Assembly: GCA_963693285.1 (NCBI GenBank)
Contig: OY848917.1
Location: forward strand, 31,879,245-31,943,244
Direction of reading: 5' to 3'
From: Xestospongia muta
Taxonomy: Eukaryota; Porifera; Demospongiae; Haplosclerida; Petrosiidae
DNA length: 64,000 nucleotides
In this document: in pieces, positions 1 to 10,871 of the stretch
Position numbering within the stretch: position 1 is the first letter of the stretch
How the letters are laid out: each line of letters opens with the position of its first letter
Made by a program: the position numbers and the translations under genes
The notes under the pieces: model-generated
What the model was told of the DNA's origin: nothing
Database searches by the model: none
Seen by the model: the letters and a program-made list of their open reading frames with translations, nothing else

Positions 1-431
1 TAGTATTATGTTAACACTAGATATCTAAATAAAAAGTCAAAAATATCACTGTAACTTTAGAATGAAAAGTTATTATTGAAATCCTCACATATGTTTTAAT
101 TATTATTCTATCTTGTATTGACTAGTAGACAGTTAGTTTAAATGGTAACACTTTATATCTTCTCTGTGATTTTTGTTTATAATTTAATATTTTAAGCTTT
201 CTCTCTAGACTGTATGCTTGCAAATACCACTGTTAGATAGAAAAAATTCTTTGTCTTACATTTGTAGTTTCATTATTGTATAATGAATATTTTTAAGATT
301 ATAGCAATTTAAAGTGTTTTACCAGAGTAACATACAAACAAACATAGTAAATACTATAACACTCACCATGTAGAGGAGGTGAGAGATAATTACAATCTAC
401 TACTTATTACATTATATCTTTGTATTCTCAG
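1..431 (+). other. Intron of gene 1, 5' end outside the window
   Basis: AT-rich intron ending in a pyrimidine-poor acceptor (TTCTCAG). It aligns by eye along its whole length with 46741-47158, the intron before a matching ankyrin exon of gene 2. I see no coding sequence in it. Confidence 0.7.
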
Positions 432-530
432 GGTGATTACACTGCTTTATACTGGGCAACCCACAATAACAATGTTGACCTTATTAAGACAATTTTGGAC
501 CGTACGGTTCAAATTGATGTTAAGAATGAG
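432..530 (+). CDS. Gene 1 ankyrin repeat exon (GDYTALYWAT...)
   Basis: 99 nt, phase 0-0, acceptor CAG and donor GTAAGT. It encodes 33 residues with the ankyrin core (TALYWA, then a second helix DLIKTIL). It is closest to gene 2 exons at 44417 and 47159. Confidence 0.85.
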
Positions 531-2020
531 GTAAGTATAATTAAAACTACAATTGCGTTAATAACCATTCATTGTGCAAGGTTGTATTTCTGGTACATGC
601 AGTATGTCACATGGTCCTAAGATTGTTATGGACCACATGGTTATACATAAAAAAATATATGTGTGTATGTGTGCAATTTTATCATATTATATTGTATTGT
701 TGTATCTGACATTTGAAGCCAATGAATGAAGTTAACCCACATAAAGTAGCTGCTGATATGTATGGCAACAAATTAATTTAATTACTGCTATTGGAAATGT
801 TTTAATTGAATTGAGTATGACTGATTTTCTGTAACAAGAGAAACATCATCGAACAGCACAATATATATCTCTCCAACTCCCTAGTTTTCATGCTGACTTG
901 GTAAATATAGTCTTTCACATTAATACTATGAACAGTATTATCAAATTAATTTAAGGACTTTTACATTTATAATCTTGTCTCTAAAGTCTTATCATTGGAG
1001 ATCTAGTAGATAGAAAATAGAATAGCAATAACCTAACCTTTCTTTATTTGTATAATTGATAAAATGGTACGTTGACATTATATCACAACTTCTTACCAAT
1101 AATACTAACAAAGGCACCTCTCTAATATAAGTGATCCTCCAGTCAATTCCCATTTTACTTACTCTAATATTGTGCTCTGTTTGGCTTATGAATTATATTT
1201 GCAAGTCTAATATTAATTATAACTGATGTAGGCTGAACTTTTGATGTATTATCTTTGTAAAACATTATGTCAATGTCATTTAGTCTGTCTCTATCATAAT
1301 ATTTGTTTTTGTTTGCTTCTACCTGATATGAGATAGTATCTATACCCACACACATTTTTAGTGACAGATATACATCAGGGAGAGGTACTTTTGTGCATTT
1401 AAATGAGTTGTTCTCTTGGTTGATATGCCATAATTCCAGTAGGCATCATTTTCAGAGGTTGGTGTGATGATCAAGGATTGTTGCATTCTACCAATCTGTA
1501 GTACGTCCTGTCCATGTCTTGTAAATGTGTTTTGGTATAACACTAGTGTTTGTGTTTGTCAATCAAGATTTCTCTAGTGTTCCTTGGGTTATTGACTGAG
1601 AATTTTACCAGTTTCCATAATTGACTAATAGTATGATGAGGTCTGATCCTGATGAGTTCAATGGAGATGTTTGTAAGCAGTAAAAAAATCATATAAGTCC
1701 TCATTTTGTGCCCTGACATCTTGGTGTATAGCAGCAATATCATTTTGAGCATGCTCAAATGTGTCGATAGCATTATGAATTCTTGATAGTGTTGACTTTG
1801 ATACAGATGCTGCATGTCCTTATAAACTATAGAATATATATTACATAATGACACCTGAATTTAATTGCAAATACAAAGTAGCACAAAGCTTCAAGCAATT
1901 GTTAGACCAGCAGCTTTAAGAGCATTACTATAATTGAATTATTTTTTTGAGGTAATCATTCAAGCTTATGAGCCAGAAGGTTCCAAGCAGTTTTGGAATA
2001 GACGTTCTAAGATTTGCATG

Positions 2021-2057
<37 letters not shown>

Positions 2058-5000
2058 CTGTCATGCTAAAATTAGTCATTGTGTTTCTATTGGCTCCTGT
2101 TATAAATACATGTGTCACTCTCCAAGGGTGGATCTAGGGAGGTGTCTGGGGTGGACATGCACTTCCTTTTTTATTCTATATTGTATTCATGGTCAAATCA
2201 TTCAAGTTAGTCCAGTGGTAATAATTATTACTTTAAGTATATTCATAGCAAATTCTTGCAACTATATACACCTTACAAAAATATACCTCAATGTTTTTAT
2301 TAATATCATAATATAGTAGTTGTTGTGGTAAGCCACATGTAGCCAATAATATTGTGAATATGGCAAAGTGCCAAGTAACATTGACTTCTTTGGGAATAGT
2401 TGCTGTTACTCCTCCTGAGAAAAGGATAGCATCTAAAAACGACAGTCTTCTACTCTAGCCTTAATTCTAGCTCTTCTAGTAGCTTTATTAATTTTAAATT
2501 AAAAAAACTACTGAGTTACAATGTCCTTATGACATTGGTGAAGTTTATGATATTGCCAACAGTCTCATCAATCTAGAGAAGTAAATTAGAATAACTAACA
2601 ATTATAATTATCGATAATATTATTCAGGATATATTAAAATTACTTTAACTGGTACTTCAATTATATACTTAGTATATATAATTTCATAACTAACGTTTTC
2701 AAAACCTGATAATGTCTTTGTGTTCCCAACACATGATGAATTCAGGAAAAAGCATACATTCTCTCAAGAGTTGATAAAGATAAACAGTCCTTGGCTAATT
2801 TATTCCAAATTACTTGATGGAGGTTTTTGTCTTTCTTGTGTCATTTCTGCATGAGCAAGCCGTGGTAGTAGTGATCTTGATGTGTTAATTAGTTGGCCAA
2901 TGAAGACTTTCTACAAAGCCACAGAGATATTGAGAAGACACAGAACTCTGCAATATCATAAAAATTCTATGGCTGATATGGTTTCCTTTCTTGATGTCAT
3001 GGAGCAACATACACCATCAGTTATAGCAATGGACATTCTTCTCGTGACCAACCAATTGATTGAAATTGCATTCCATTGTAAAATCTATTTTTGTGGAAGA
3101 CTTTGAGGCCACAGAGATGATGAAAAGTATCTTCATATTGTAGCTATTAACCCTGGTAACTTTCAATCTTTGCCTGACTTTCATATTGAGTTGGGTGATA
3201 AAGTATTGAAGGAGAACTTCCAGAAATGTCCGTGAAATACTACATATCAATCAAGAACAGTCCAGAATGAGATGATTGAGATAATTGATGAATATATTCT
3301 TGTTAAAACTTTAGAAAAGGTTCAGAGGGTTCATTTTTTCAGTATTGGGAGATGAAGTTTCTGATATTTCCAACGAGGAGCAGTTAACTTTGGTCTTAAG
3401 ATTTGTCAATGAGTTAATTTAATCAAGTGAGAGAAGAATTCTTGGATTTTGTTCAGTGTAGTTGTGAAACAAATGGAGAAGTTTTATCAAATATATTATT
3501 AACACCAACAAGTAATGGATTAGATTTGCAGTTAATGGAGGGCAGGGATATGACAGAGCTGGTGCTATGTCTGGATGTATTAGAGGAGTAGCTGCTCGAA
3601 ACCAAAATCAGTTTCATTGAGTTTATTCTCTTGTGAAAGAAGGGTGTGTCTATGAATAAGAAGCAAATGAATAATAATTAGGCCTAAAAATGTTAGCTGT
3701 GGGCTTTGCACACCCTATTTCTACAGTCTTGATTCGTTGGTGCCCACCATATTGAATGCAACCATTCAATAATTATTGGTTTAATTTGGTAAAATATATT
3801 CAAAGACCATTCTGCACACAATCTTGTTAAGATTTGGTCCTAACAAGTAAACAATGACAAATTTCTAAATACATAAATACATGTACAGTGTACATCTGTT
3901 TATTCTCTTTATATTATACATTTATTAGTATGGAGAGACTGCACTCTATGTGGCTGCTAAGAAGAATCACACTGATATTGCACTTCTTTTGATTGAAAAA
4001 GGCTGTTCTGTTGATATTAAGAATAATGTAAGTTAATATAGGGTTGTAGTACTGATTAACAAAACAACTTACATAGTAGTTCATATGTTTATATATTGGT
4101 GTTATTAGTTCATATGTTTACATATAAGCAAGCTAGCATCTTCTCAGCCAACAGTCAAATCTCTCCACCTCATTAACAAATTTCTAAATACATGTACATA
4201 AATACATCTATACTTTACACGTATATGTTAGTTAATTTGTGTTGTCTGTATCACACTTAGTTATGAAATAGTTTAAAAATAAAGAGCTCAGACATTGAAT
4301 ACCTGCAATGAGCTAATACCACATGAAGCCACTTTGTCTTCATTCTAATCATATAAGTAGTACTGCTATAATAAAGGGATCCTCTGGCCCTTAAATTATT
4401 CTTCCTACTCCATTAATATAACTTTGTAGCTTTAAAATTATTGTTAGGTGTAATATAAATTACACATTATATCCTGTATTGATATCTATATTAAGTGCAA
4501 TTAACCTTGAACAGTAAAAATTAAACAAACAGTAGAAATATATCAATTATTCTTGAAACTTGCACACTATTATAACATATGTCATTCTAGAGATATCATA
4601 TTGAAATGAACAAAATGGATTATATTATCATAAACAATGTGGTGCTTTAACTCCTTTAAATGATGATCATTTTATTACTTGTACATATATATTAATCTAA
4701 TATAAAAATGACTTACTGGCTTATCATTTTCTACCTTTATCCAACTAGGCCATGCATTTTGAAGTCAATAGATGTAATTGTAATAATATTTTCTCATTTA
4801 TTACCAGAGATTTAAATATATGTACAGTGTACATCTGTTTATTCTCTTTATGTCATGCATTTATAGAATGGAAAGACTGCACTCTATGTGGCTGCTGAGA
4901 ATAACCATACTGATATTGCACTTCTTCTGATTGAGAGTGGCTGTTCTGTTGACATTAAGGATAAAGTGAGCTAATATAGGTTTTAGTACTGATTAACAAA

Positions 5001-8000
5001 GCCACTTACATAGTAGTTCATTTGTTTACATATCTGTACTTAAACAAGGTAGCCTCTCCTTAGCTAATTGGTAAATGTCTTAACTTTATCAACAAACTGA
5101 TGGGAATAGTAGGGTCTAGAAGCAAAGTAGGTCTATTGGCCTATTGGATTATGTGGAATGTAGAACAGTAGTTTTGTCTCCAGACTATCACAGTAAATTA
5201 AAGTCTTGTATCTTGCCTCGATTATTTTAGGACAAGAAATATTGGAATTGCACACAAGTCTTGTTTCTTGTCAAGTCTAACAATAGTAACTAGTGCCAGA
5301 TGTCATGTGATGATAATGACTTTCACATGATGAAATTGTATTTAGTCATTGGCACAATACTGGTATTAATATCATTTACTGTACCAAGAAAATTAATCAA
5401 AGATATCACACTACATTTCACTATGGTGCACAGTTGTTTGGGACAAGACTAACTAACCTCAGCCAATCATTTTGACAACAGTAGGAGTGGCTAGCTTATT
5501 AGACAATAATCACTTTATATAATGCTATCAAATTTTTACATGTGGTCAAAATCTATATGTAGTTGTCTTCTTTCTATATATCTTTGATTATCTAATTATT
5601 GAGAGGAAAACATCAGAAAAAATCACATCTTTTAGTCTCTATAGTTTATAGTATATAATTATACAACATATTGTGTTTACATGTATACTATATTCTATGT
5701 ATTAAGTATTTACATCACATACATATATATCTCATGAATTGTAAAACAATATACATTAATCTACTATAGTAGCATCATTATTGCATAATAGCAAATGACT
5801 TATTACACTGTCTTTGTATTCTTAGGATGATGACACTGCCTTACACTATGCAGCCATCAATAACAATGTTAACCTTATTAGGGCAATTGTGAACCATACT
5901 GTTCAAATTGATGCTAAAAATAAGGTGAGTATATATTTGAAACTACAACTATGTTAAAAACCTTCCCTTATACAAGATTGTATTTTTGACATGGATAGAC
6001 AGTGTGTGACATTGTCCTAACATGTTTTGGACCATGTTGTTATATATATGTGTGTGTGTTCACTTTCATCATTTTGTGGTATTGTTTTTCAATAAAATAA
6101 AACTCATATGTATTAACTGCTGATAAACATGGCAACTTATTAATTTAAATAACTATTGCTGTGAACATTTCAAATATAGTGTGACTGATCATGGCTCAAA
6201 ATTATATAAAAGTTTCTGAAAGCAGAGAATTATCTTTGAGCAGAACCATAATTTCCTCAATTCCCCAATGTTCTAACATGTTAAATATGTATACTATTAT
6301 TCTTCCGTTAAATGCCTCAGTATTTATTTAATCGCAACATCATTTAAGTTGGTATTTATTTATCTTCAAATTTCTCAACAATTATTTGATACATCACTAA
6401 CAACACTCACAACTAAATAGCAAAATACCATAACATGTTAGAAAATGAAAACCTGTGATGCCAAGCATGCTACTGACCCATACTAGGCATTTATTCCTAC
6501 CACAATACGTATGCCTGATATTTATCTAATATAGGCATTTATTCAAAGTAGGCAGACAGAAAAGCAATAACTTAATTTATCTGTATTTGTGGAATTTAAT
6601 AAAATGGGATATAGTACTGTGTCACAAACCTGTTACCCTTTAATTGTAATATAAGCAACTTTCCTATATAGGTATACATCTAGTCAATTTCCATTTTATA
6701 TGCTCTAAAAGTATGCTTTCTTTGGCTCTGTAACTGGTTTGTTATAAATTAGAACTAAGTAGACTGGAATATTAGAGTATGTTTGTATTATGAATTTTGA
6801 AGTTAGCCCATTCATATACTTTGTCTAAACATGTGATAGAGAGTAGTTGCTGTTTCAAAGTTTATAAAGATAACATTGGTACTGTAGTGAAAAGCACAGA
6901 GAGTTTAGGCTAAAGATAACAAAACAACAAATTGGAATCAACAGTTCACCCAACATACACAGTTGTATATGTTAGTTAATTTGTGTTGTCTGTATCACAA
7001 TTAGTTATGAAATAGTTTTAAAAATAAGGAGCTCAGACATTATTATGAATACTTGCAATGAGCTATGACCACATGGAGTCACTTTATCTTCATTCTGATC
7101 ATACAAGTAGTACTGTTGCAATTAAAGCATCCTCTTGCCCTTAAATTGATTTCTTCCTGCTTCAATATAAACATGCAGTCCTTTAGCTTTATAGTTATTG
7201 TTAGGTGTAATATAAATTACACATTATATCCTGTATTGATATCTATATTAAGTTCAATTAGTCTTGAACAGTAGAAATTAAACAAACAGTAGACAAATAT
7301 CAGTTGTTCTTGAAACCTACACATTGTTACAACTCATGGAGATGTCATTCTAGAGATTTTTTATTAAAAAAACAAGAAAATTGGTCATATTGTCATAAAC
7401 AATTTGATAGTTTCATTACTTTAAAAGATGATTGTTTTATTATTGGTACATCAGTTAAAGCAATATAAGAATGGCTTACTGGCTTGTCATTTTCTACCTT
7501 TATCTAAATAAGCTATACTTTAAAGTCAACAGACTTAATTGTAATAATATTGTCTCATTTATTACCATGTATCATTTTAAGTATAAGGCCAACAATACTG
7601 TAGAAATGTAATGCTATTCCTTCTCTCTTAGAGTGGAAACACACCACTTCATGATGCTTGTTCTCATGGTTCAGTTGATGCTATTGAGTTTTTCATATCA
7701 TCTGGGCGAGTGGATCCAATGTCCAAGAATAACGATGAACAAGCACCCATGGAACTTGTTCCTCAAAATCTCAAGAATCGTTTTGAAATTTTAAAAATAT
7801 TTGAGCCATTTCTACAAAGTCAAGCTGACTTCCCTGTGGAATCCTATGGTAAAGTCTTCATGTGTGGCAACACTACTGCAGGGAAAAGCTCTCTTAGTGC
7901 TGTTATCATGGAACGAGCTAAGAAACCAGCTGATCACAAGTTTGATACATCAGAGTGTGTGACAGTAGAACCACTAACAGCGGGTATTAATCCACATACC

Positions 8001-10788
8001 TTTACAAGCCATGAAATTGGGAATGTCGTCCTCTATGACCTCGCTGGTCATAGGGAATATTACAGTAGTCATGCTGCTGTCCTAGAAAATCTCATGTTAA
8101 GCTCGCCTGCTGTTTTTTTGATCCTTTTCAAGCTTATTAATGCCATTGAGACAATGAGAAAAGAGTTATACTACTGGTTCAATTTCATTGAAAATGTCAG
8201 CAAAGAAATGAAAAGTTCAAAGCGATCACAAATTGTTCTCATTGGAAGTCGACTTGATGAGCTGACTACTAGCTTGGATCCAATATCTGAAGTAGTGGAT
8301 GAAGTAATTGAGAAGGCGGCTTATTCACAAGAATTCTGTGGGTTTATACCAATGGAATGTCATCGACCTGGAGGTAAAGGAGTCAAAGAGTTTATTGTTA
8401 CATTGTCAAAGAGCTGTAAAGCTGTTCTCGATCGATCTGACAAAATCAGTTTTTATTGCCATGTCCAATACTCTTTTCTGCAGCTTCTAGAAAGAGTAGC
8501 TATTAGTTTGGAGGAGCTATGTGCTTTGTTAAGAGAGCGTAATGATCCTTCTCTTCCATCAGAAATGTCAGTGTTACTCGAATTCCTGACCACTTTAAGT
8601 GATAAGGGTCTTATCTTATTTCTTAGAAATGAAAATGGTCAAAGTTGGATAGTTATAAACAGGGGTGCTCTACTATCAGAAATCAATGGTGTCCTCTTTG
8701 CCCCAGCTGCAATCAAGCGGGTTTATCGAGATATGGCTAGTAATACTGGCATTGTACCTCTATCAGCTCTCAAGGAAGCATTTCCTCATCACAATACTGA
8801 TATGTTAGTTGGATTTCTTCAAAGCCTTCAATTTTGCCACATGATTGAATCAAGTGCACTCAATGATCTTGAAACTAACATATCAACATCAGTACCTCCG
8901 CCATTAGATGAGGTCCTATTTTTTCCAGCACTCATCAGTGCTGAACCACCTACTGATATCAAAATAGAGAATGGATTAGGATGGTGTCTGTGGTGTCCCA
9001 ATCCCAATGAATTCCTGTCTACACGATTTCTTCATATCCTTCTACTTTGCCTTGCCTACTTTTACTGCCTCCCTCCTCGAAGGAAACCTGGTATAGTTAA
9101 CGTTACTAACCCAGCAGTACAAAAGTTAGCTCGACGATGTACAGTCTGGACTAATGGTCTATATTGGAAGAACAAATTTGAGGTTGTAGTTGAAGTATCT
9201 GAACACAATCGTTGTGTTACAGTACTTACATCAAACAAGGAAATGGATGAAAGTCGCAAAATTTTTAACTCAATAATTAAGAAAGTCCTGAGTCTTAAGA
9301 AGCAGTTTTGTTCATGTACAAGCGATGAATATATGATTGCACCAGATCAGGTATCTACTGCTCATACTTTTGAGGTCTGTGAACGTACGCTTTATTCAAT
9401 GGAAGATATTGCTGTTGCTGTTCTTACTAAAGCTGATATTATGGGCACAGATGAGACTGAGCTTAATGTCAAAGAGATTGTAGGAGATAAAGATCCATTT
9501 CTTCTCATTGCTCCTTTGGTAACAAAAGCACTATTCAATATGAACAATGCTGAGTTACCAGTTCAAGACAATTATCTTCGACATATTCAAGATGTCTGTG
9601 GTGACACATTTTTATCATCTGTTGAATGTACTCACATCGCTATAAAGGAGCACTGTAGCTATTTGAGTGTCTTTGCTGGACGTAATCCTTTTGTAAGTGA
9701 ATGTACTATCATTTATTTGCTTTTAATGTACATGTAACAATGTATATGTAGTTTTAATTTTGACATTATCTTATTGTATTGCTCTATCTACATTATGTAC
9801 AGGATCTTGCCTCACCCTCATTAATTGAAGATGACATTGAACATGCATCTAAATCACTTTTTGAGAAGACATGTCAAGGTTTGTCTACAATTATTTGATG
9901 ATATGTTACATACTAACTGATAGGATCTGATATTTTGGAGATGACTACTAGCCCAATCAGCTCACCTTCATCAGGTAATAAGTCATGTAGTATGTTATAA
10001 TTGTTAAGACACATTTTATTTATACAGTAATAACACCTGACATTATTGATTCATCATGTCCTGCTACAACAGTAGAGAGTATGTTAGGTAAGATCTACAT
10101 CATTACTGCTAGTACATATATTCCATTTTCTAATAGTAATTAATTATGAATAGTTAATTGTTATTAGTCACATTCTCATTTCTCATATAATATAGGGACA
10201 TCAAATAATACTACTGATTCATCTTGTTTTAATACAGTAGTAGAAAGTATATTAGGTAAGACTACTAATTATTATTGTATAGTGTTGCATATTGTTCAAG
10301 TATACACAGAGTTATATGATATAATTTCAGACAGCCATTTATTACACAGTACATCCTATTGTCCTAAGCATATACTCTAAGGCTAAAGTAGCTAATACAA
10401 TATATCTCTTAGCATATTACTGTATTTTTCTGTTGAGGTCATGTTATTGTTAACAGCATTACATTATAGTAATGATGTATTTTCAGACAAAGAACCAAAA
10501 AAAGTTCATCTTCAACGTGTTCTTGGTCCTATTGAATATAAATGGAGAGAGATTGGAGAAGCCTTGGAAATACCTGATGGAAGAATTCAATCTATTGACC
10601 ACGATGCTCGTTATAACGACACTCGCAAGCTTTCTGAAGTCTTGCAAACCTGGATTAATACACGACCATCTGATGTGACCTGGAGGAATCTTATTGATGT
10701 CATCACAGAATATCCTGTCAATGAACCAGTTCTAGCCAAGACTATACCAGACTTCTTAGCAAATCCGAAGATATCTTCTAAGTACTGA
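432..10788 (+). CDS. Gene 1: ankyrin-ROC-COR-Death (Roco family) protein, 5' partial
   Basis: Spliced gene entering from the left. Exons in the window: 432-530, 3929-4027, 4867-4965, 5826-5924, 7632-9692, 9803-9878, 9924-9974, 10028-10087, 10196-10255, 10487-10788. They join in one frame (1001 residues, no stop) at GT..AG borders. Domain order is four single-exon ankyrin repeats, a fifth repeat opening the large exon, a ROC GTPase domain, a COR-like region, a Ser/Thr-rich linker and a C-terminal Death domain. This is the non-kinase part of the DAPK1 layout; any kinase would lie left of the window. Known Roco proteins are cytosolic, nucleotide-switched scaffolds, and Death domains recruit partners by homotypic contacts. 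A cell-death or innate-immune signalling role is inference. More ankyrin exons, and the start codon, lie upstream. Its introns match those of gene 2, so the two are tandem paralogues. Confidence 0.85.
2021..2054. repeat. (TA)n microsatellite
   Basis: Alternating TA run of about 30 bases inside the first complete gene 1 intron. Confidence 0.85.
2695..3640 (+). pseudogene. Decayed hAT-type transposase (ZMYM1-like, TTF zinc finger + DUF4371)
   Basis: Three-frame reading shows the ordered blocks of the TTF/DUF4371 hAT transposase family. First is a TTF-type zinc-finger block (WLIYSKLLDGGFCLSCV at about 2795-2845). Next is the K..E.L..H....YH block (about 2900-2970). Then come LRGHRDD-like and NPGNF blocks (about 3098-3175). 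Last are DE.SDISN.EQL..VLRFV (about 3347-3410) and GQGYD.AG.MSG (about 3540-3580). Stops and frame changes interrupt all blocks, so it is dead. The original start, the dimerisation domain and clear inverted repeats are not seen. It lies in the same orientation as gene 1, within an intron. Confidence 0.8.
3929..4027 (+). CDS. Gene 1 ankyrin repeat exon (YGETALYVAA...)
   Basis: 99 nt, phase 0-0, acceptor TTAG, donor GTAAGT. It encodes a full 33-residue repeat ending VDIKNN and belongs to the same exon subtype as gene 2 exons at 45600 and 50149. Confidence 0.87.
4028..4866 (+). other. Gene 1 intron with internally duplicated segment
   Basis: The part 4224-4800 is repeated at about 6968-7560 in the intron two exons further on. 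Shared landmarks include GTTGTCTGTATCACA and a long TTAGGTGTAATATAAATTACAC stretch. I see no coding sequence. Confidence 0.6.
4867..4965 (+). CDS. Gene 1 ankyrin repeat exon (NGKTALYVAA...)
   Basis: 99 nt, phase 0-0, acceptor TAG, donor GTGAGC. It encodes a full ankyrin repeat (TALYVAAENNHTDIALLLI) and is the counterpart of the DGKTALYVAA exons in gene 2. Confidence 0.87.
4966..5825 (+). other. Gene 1 intron
   Basis: Shares long similarity with the gene 2 introns at 50527, 54142, 58468 and 62095. In gene 2 these introns carry a stretch open for about 100 codons. In this older copy the same stretch has several stops, which argues against coding function. Confidence 0.6.
5826..5924 (+). CDS. 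Gene 1 ankyrin repeat exon (DDDTALHYAA...)
   Basis: 99 nt, phase 0-0, acceptor TTAG, donor GTGAGT. It encodes TALHYAAINNNVNLIRAIV, the counterpart of the NDETALHFAA exons in gene 2. Confidence 0.87.
5925..7631 (+). other. Gene 1 intron before the ROC exon
   Basis: 1.7 kb, AT-rich. Its first part resembles the intron after exon 432. About 6955-7560 is a second copy of the segment at 4210-4800. I see no coding sequence. Confidence 0.55.
7632..9692 (+). CDS. Gene 1 large exon: last ankyrin repeat, ROC GTPase and COR-like region
   Basis: 2061 nt (687 codons), phase 0-0, acceptor TTAG, donor GTAAGT. It opens with an ankyrin repeat (SGNTPLHDAC). GTPase motifs follow: P-loop GNTTAGKSS from 7866, G3 DLAGHREYY from 8037, a G4-like GSRLDEL from about 8244 and a G5-like ECHRPGG near 8356. 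The G4 box has SRLD where canonical GTPases have N/TKxD. Downstream, VINRGALLSEINGVLF, a winged-helix-like stretch at about 8740-8850 and LFFPALI match the usual landmarks of COR domains. The C-terminal third (about 9100-9690) has no fold I recognise. Base use is less AT-rich than the introns. Nucleotide binding is likely; hydrolysis is not shown. Confidence 0.88.
9803..9878 (+). CDS. Gene 1 linker exon (DLASPSLIEDD...)
   Basis: 76 nt, phase 0 to phase 1, acceptor CAG, donor GTTTGT. It encodes an acidic, helix-prone linker after the COR-like exon. The frame continues from 9692. Confidence 0.65.
9924..9974 (+). CDS. Gene 1 linker exon, Ser/Thr/Pro-rich
   Basis: 51 nt, phase 1-1, flanked by TAG and GTAATA. 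It encodes GSDILEMTTSPISSPSS. The preceding intron is only 45 nt. Confidence 0.6.
10028..10087 (+). CDS. Gene 1 linker exon, copy 1 of a duplicated 60-nt exon
   Basis: 60 nt, phase 1-1, flanked by CAG and GTAAGA. It encodes VITPDIIDSSCPATTVESML. Length, phase and the DSSC...TVES pattern match the next exon. Confidence 0.65.
10196..10255 (+). CDS. Gene 1 linker exon, copy 2 of a duplicated 60-nt exon
   Basis: 60 nt, phase 1-1, flanked by TAG and GTAAGA. It encodes GTSNNTTDSSCFNTVVESIL, similar to the preceding exon, so the linker has grown by exon duplication. Confidence 0.65.
10487..10788 (+). CDS. Gene 1 terminal exon: Death domain and stop
   Basis: Acceptor TTTCAG; enters in phase 1 and reads to TGA at 10786-10788. 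About 95 residues show the Death-domain hydrophobic pattern: W at KWREIGEALEIP, I..I, then KLSEVLQTWI, TWRNLIDVI and a final LAKTIPDFL helix. Death domains act by homotypic oligomerisation, so this is probably the effector end of the protein. The acceptor at 10486 follows a possible unused acceptor near 10330, which would give a short truncated end. Confidence 0.85.
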
Positions 10789-10855
10789 ACATTTTGTATT
10801 TTTTGATTTGTTTTTCCTTTGATTTAGTATTTTTGAGTAGTTTATCTATGTTTGA

Positions 10856-10871
10856 AATAAAAGTGAATAAA
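10856..10871 (+). terminator. Polyadenylation signals of gene 1
   Basis: Two AATAAA hexamers (10856-10861 and 10866-10871) about 70 nt after the stop codon, followed by a T/GT-rich stretch. They mark the likely 3' end of gene 1. Confidence 0.75.

Larger units (their letters stand above)
531..3928 (+). other. Large gene 1 intron containing a dead hAT transposase
   Basis: The part 531-1380 aligns with 47258-48120 in gene 2, so it is inherited intron sequence. About 1380-2000 holds nothing I recognise; minus-strand open stretches at 1358-1854 resemble no family I know. A (TA)n tract lies at about 2021-2054. A hAT transposase remnant fills about 2695-3640. The 3' part (3690-3928) is again the common intron sequence found before gene 2 exons at 45600 and 50149. 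Confidence 0.6.

Noticed and set aside
1164..1854. Three successive minus-strand open stretches
   Set aside because: No recognisable domain. The right-hand part is ordinary paralogous intron sequence (compare 47900-48120), where the frames are not kept.
10321..10380. Alternative terminal exon after the TTTCAG near 10330
   Set aside because: Gives a short peptide ending in a stop and would remove the Death domain; no support beyond the acceptor.
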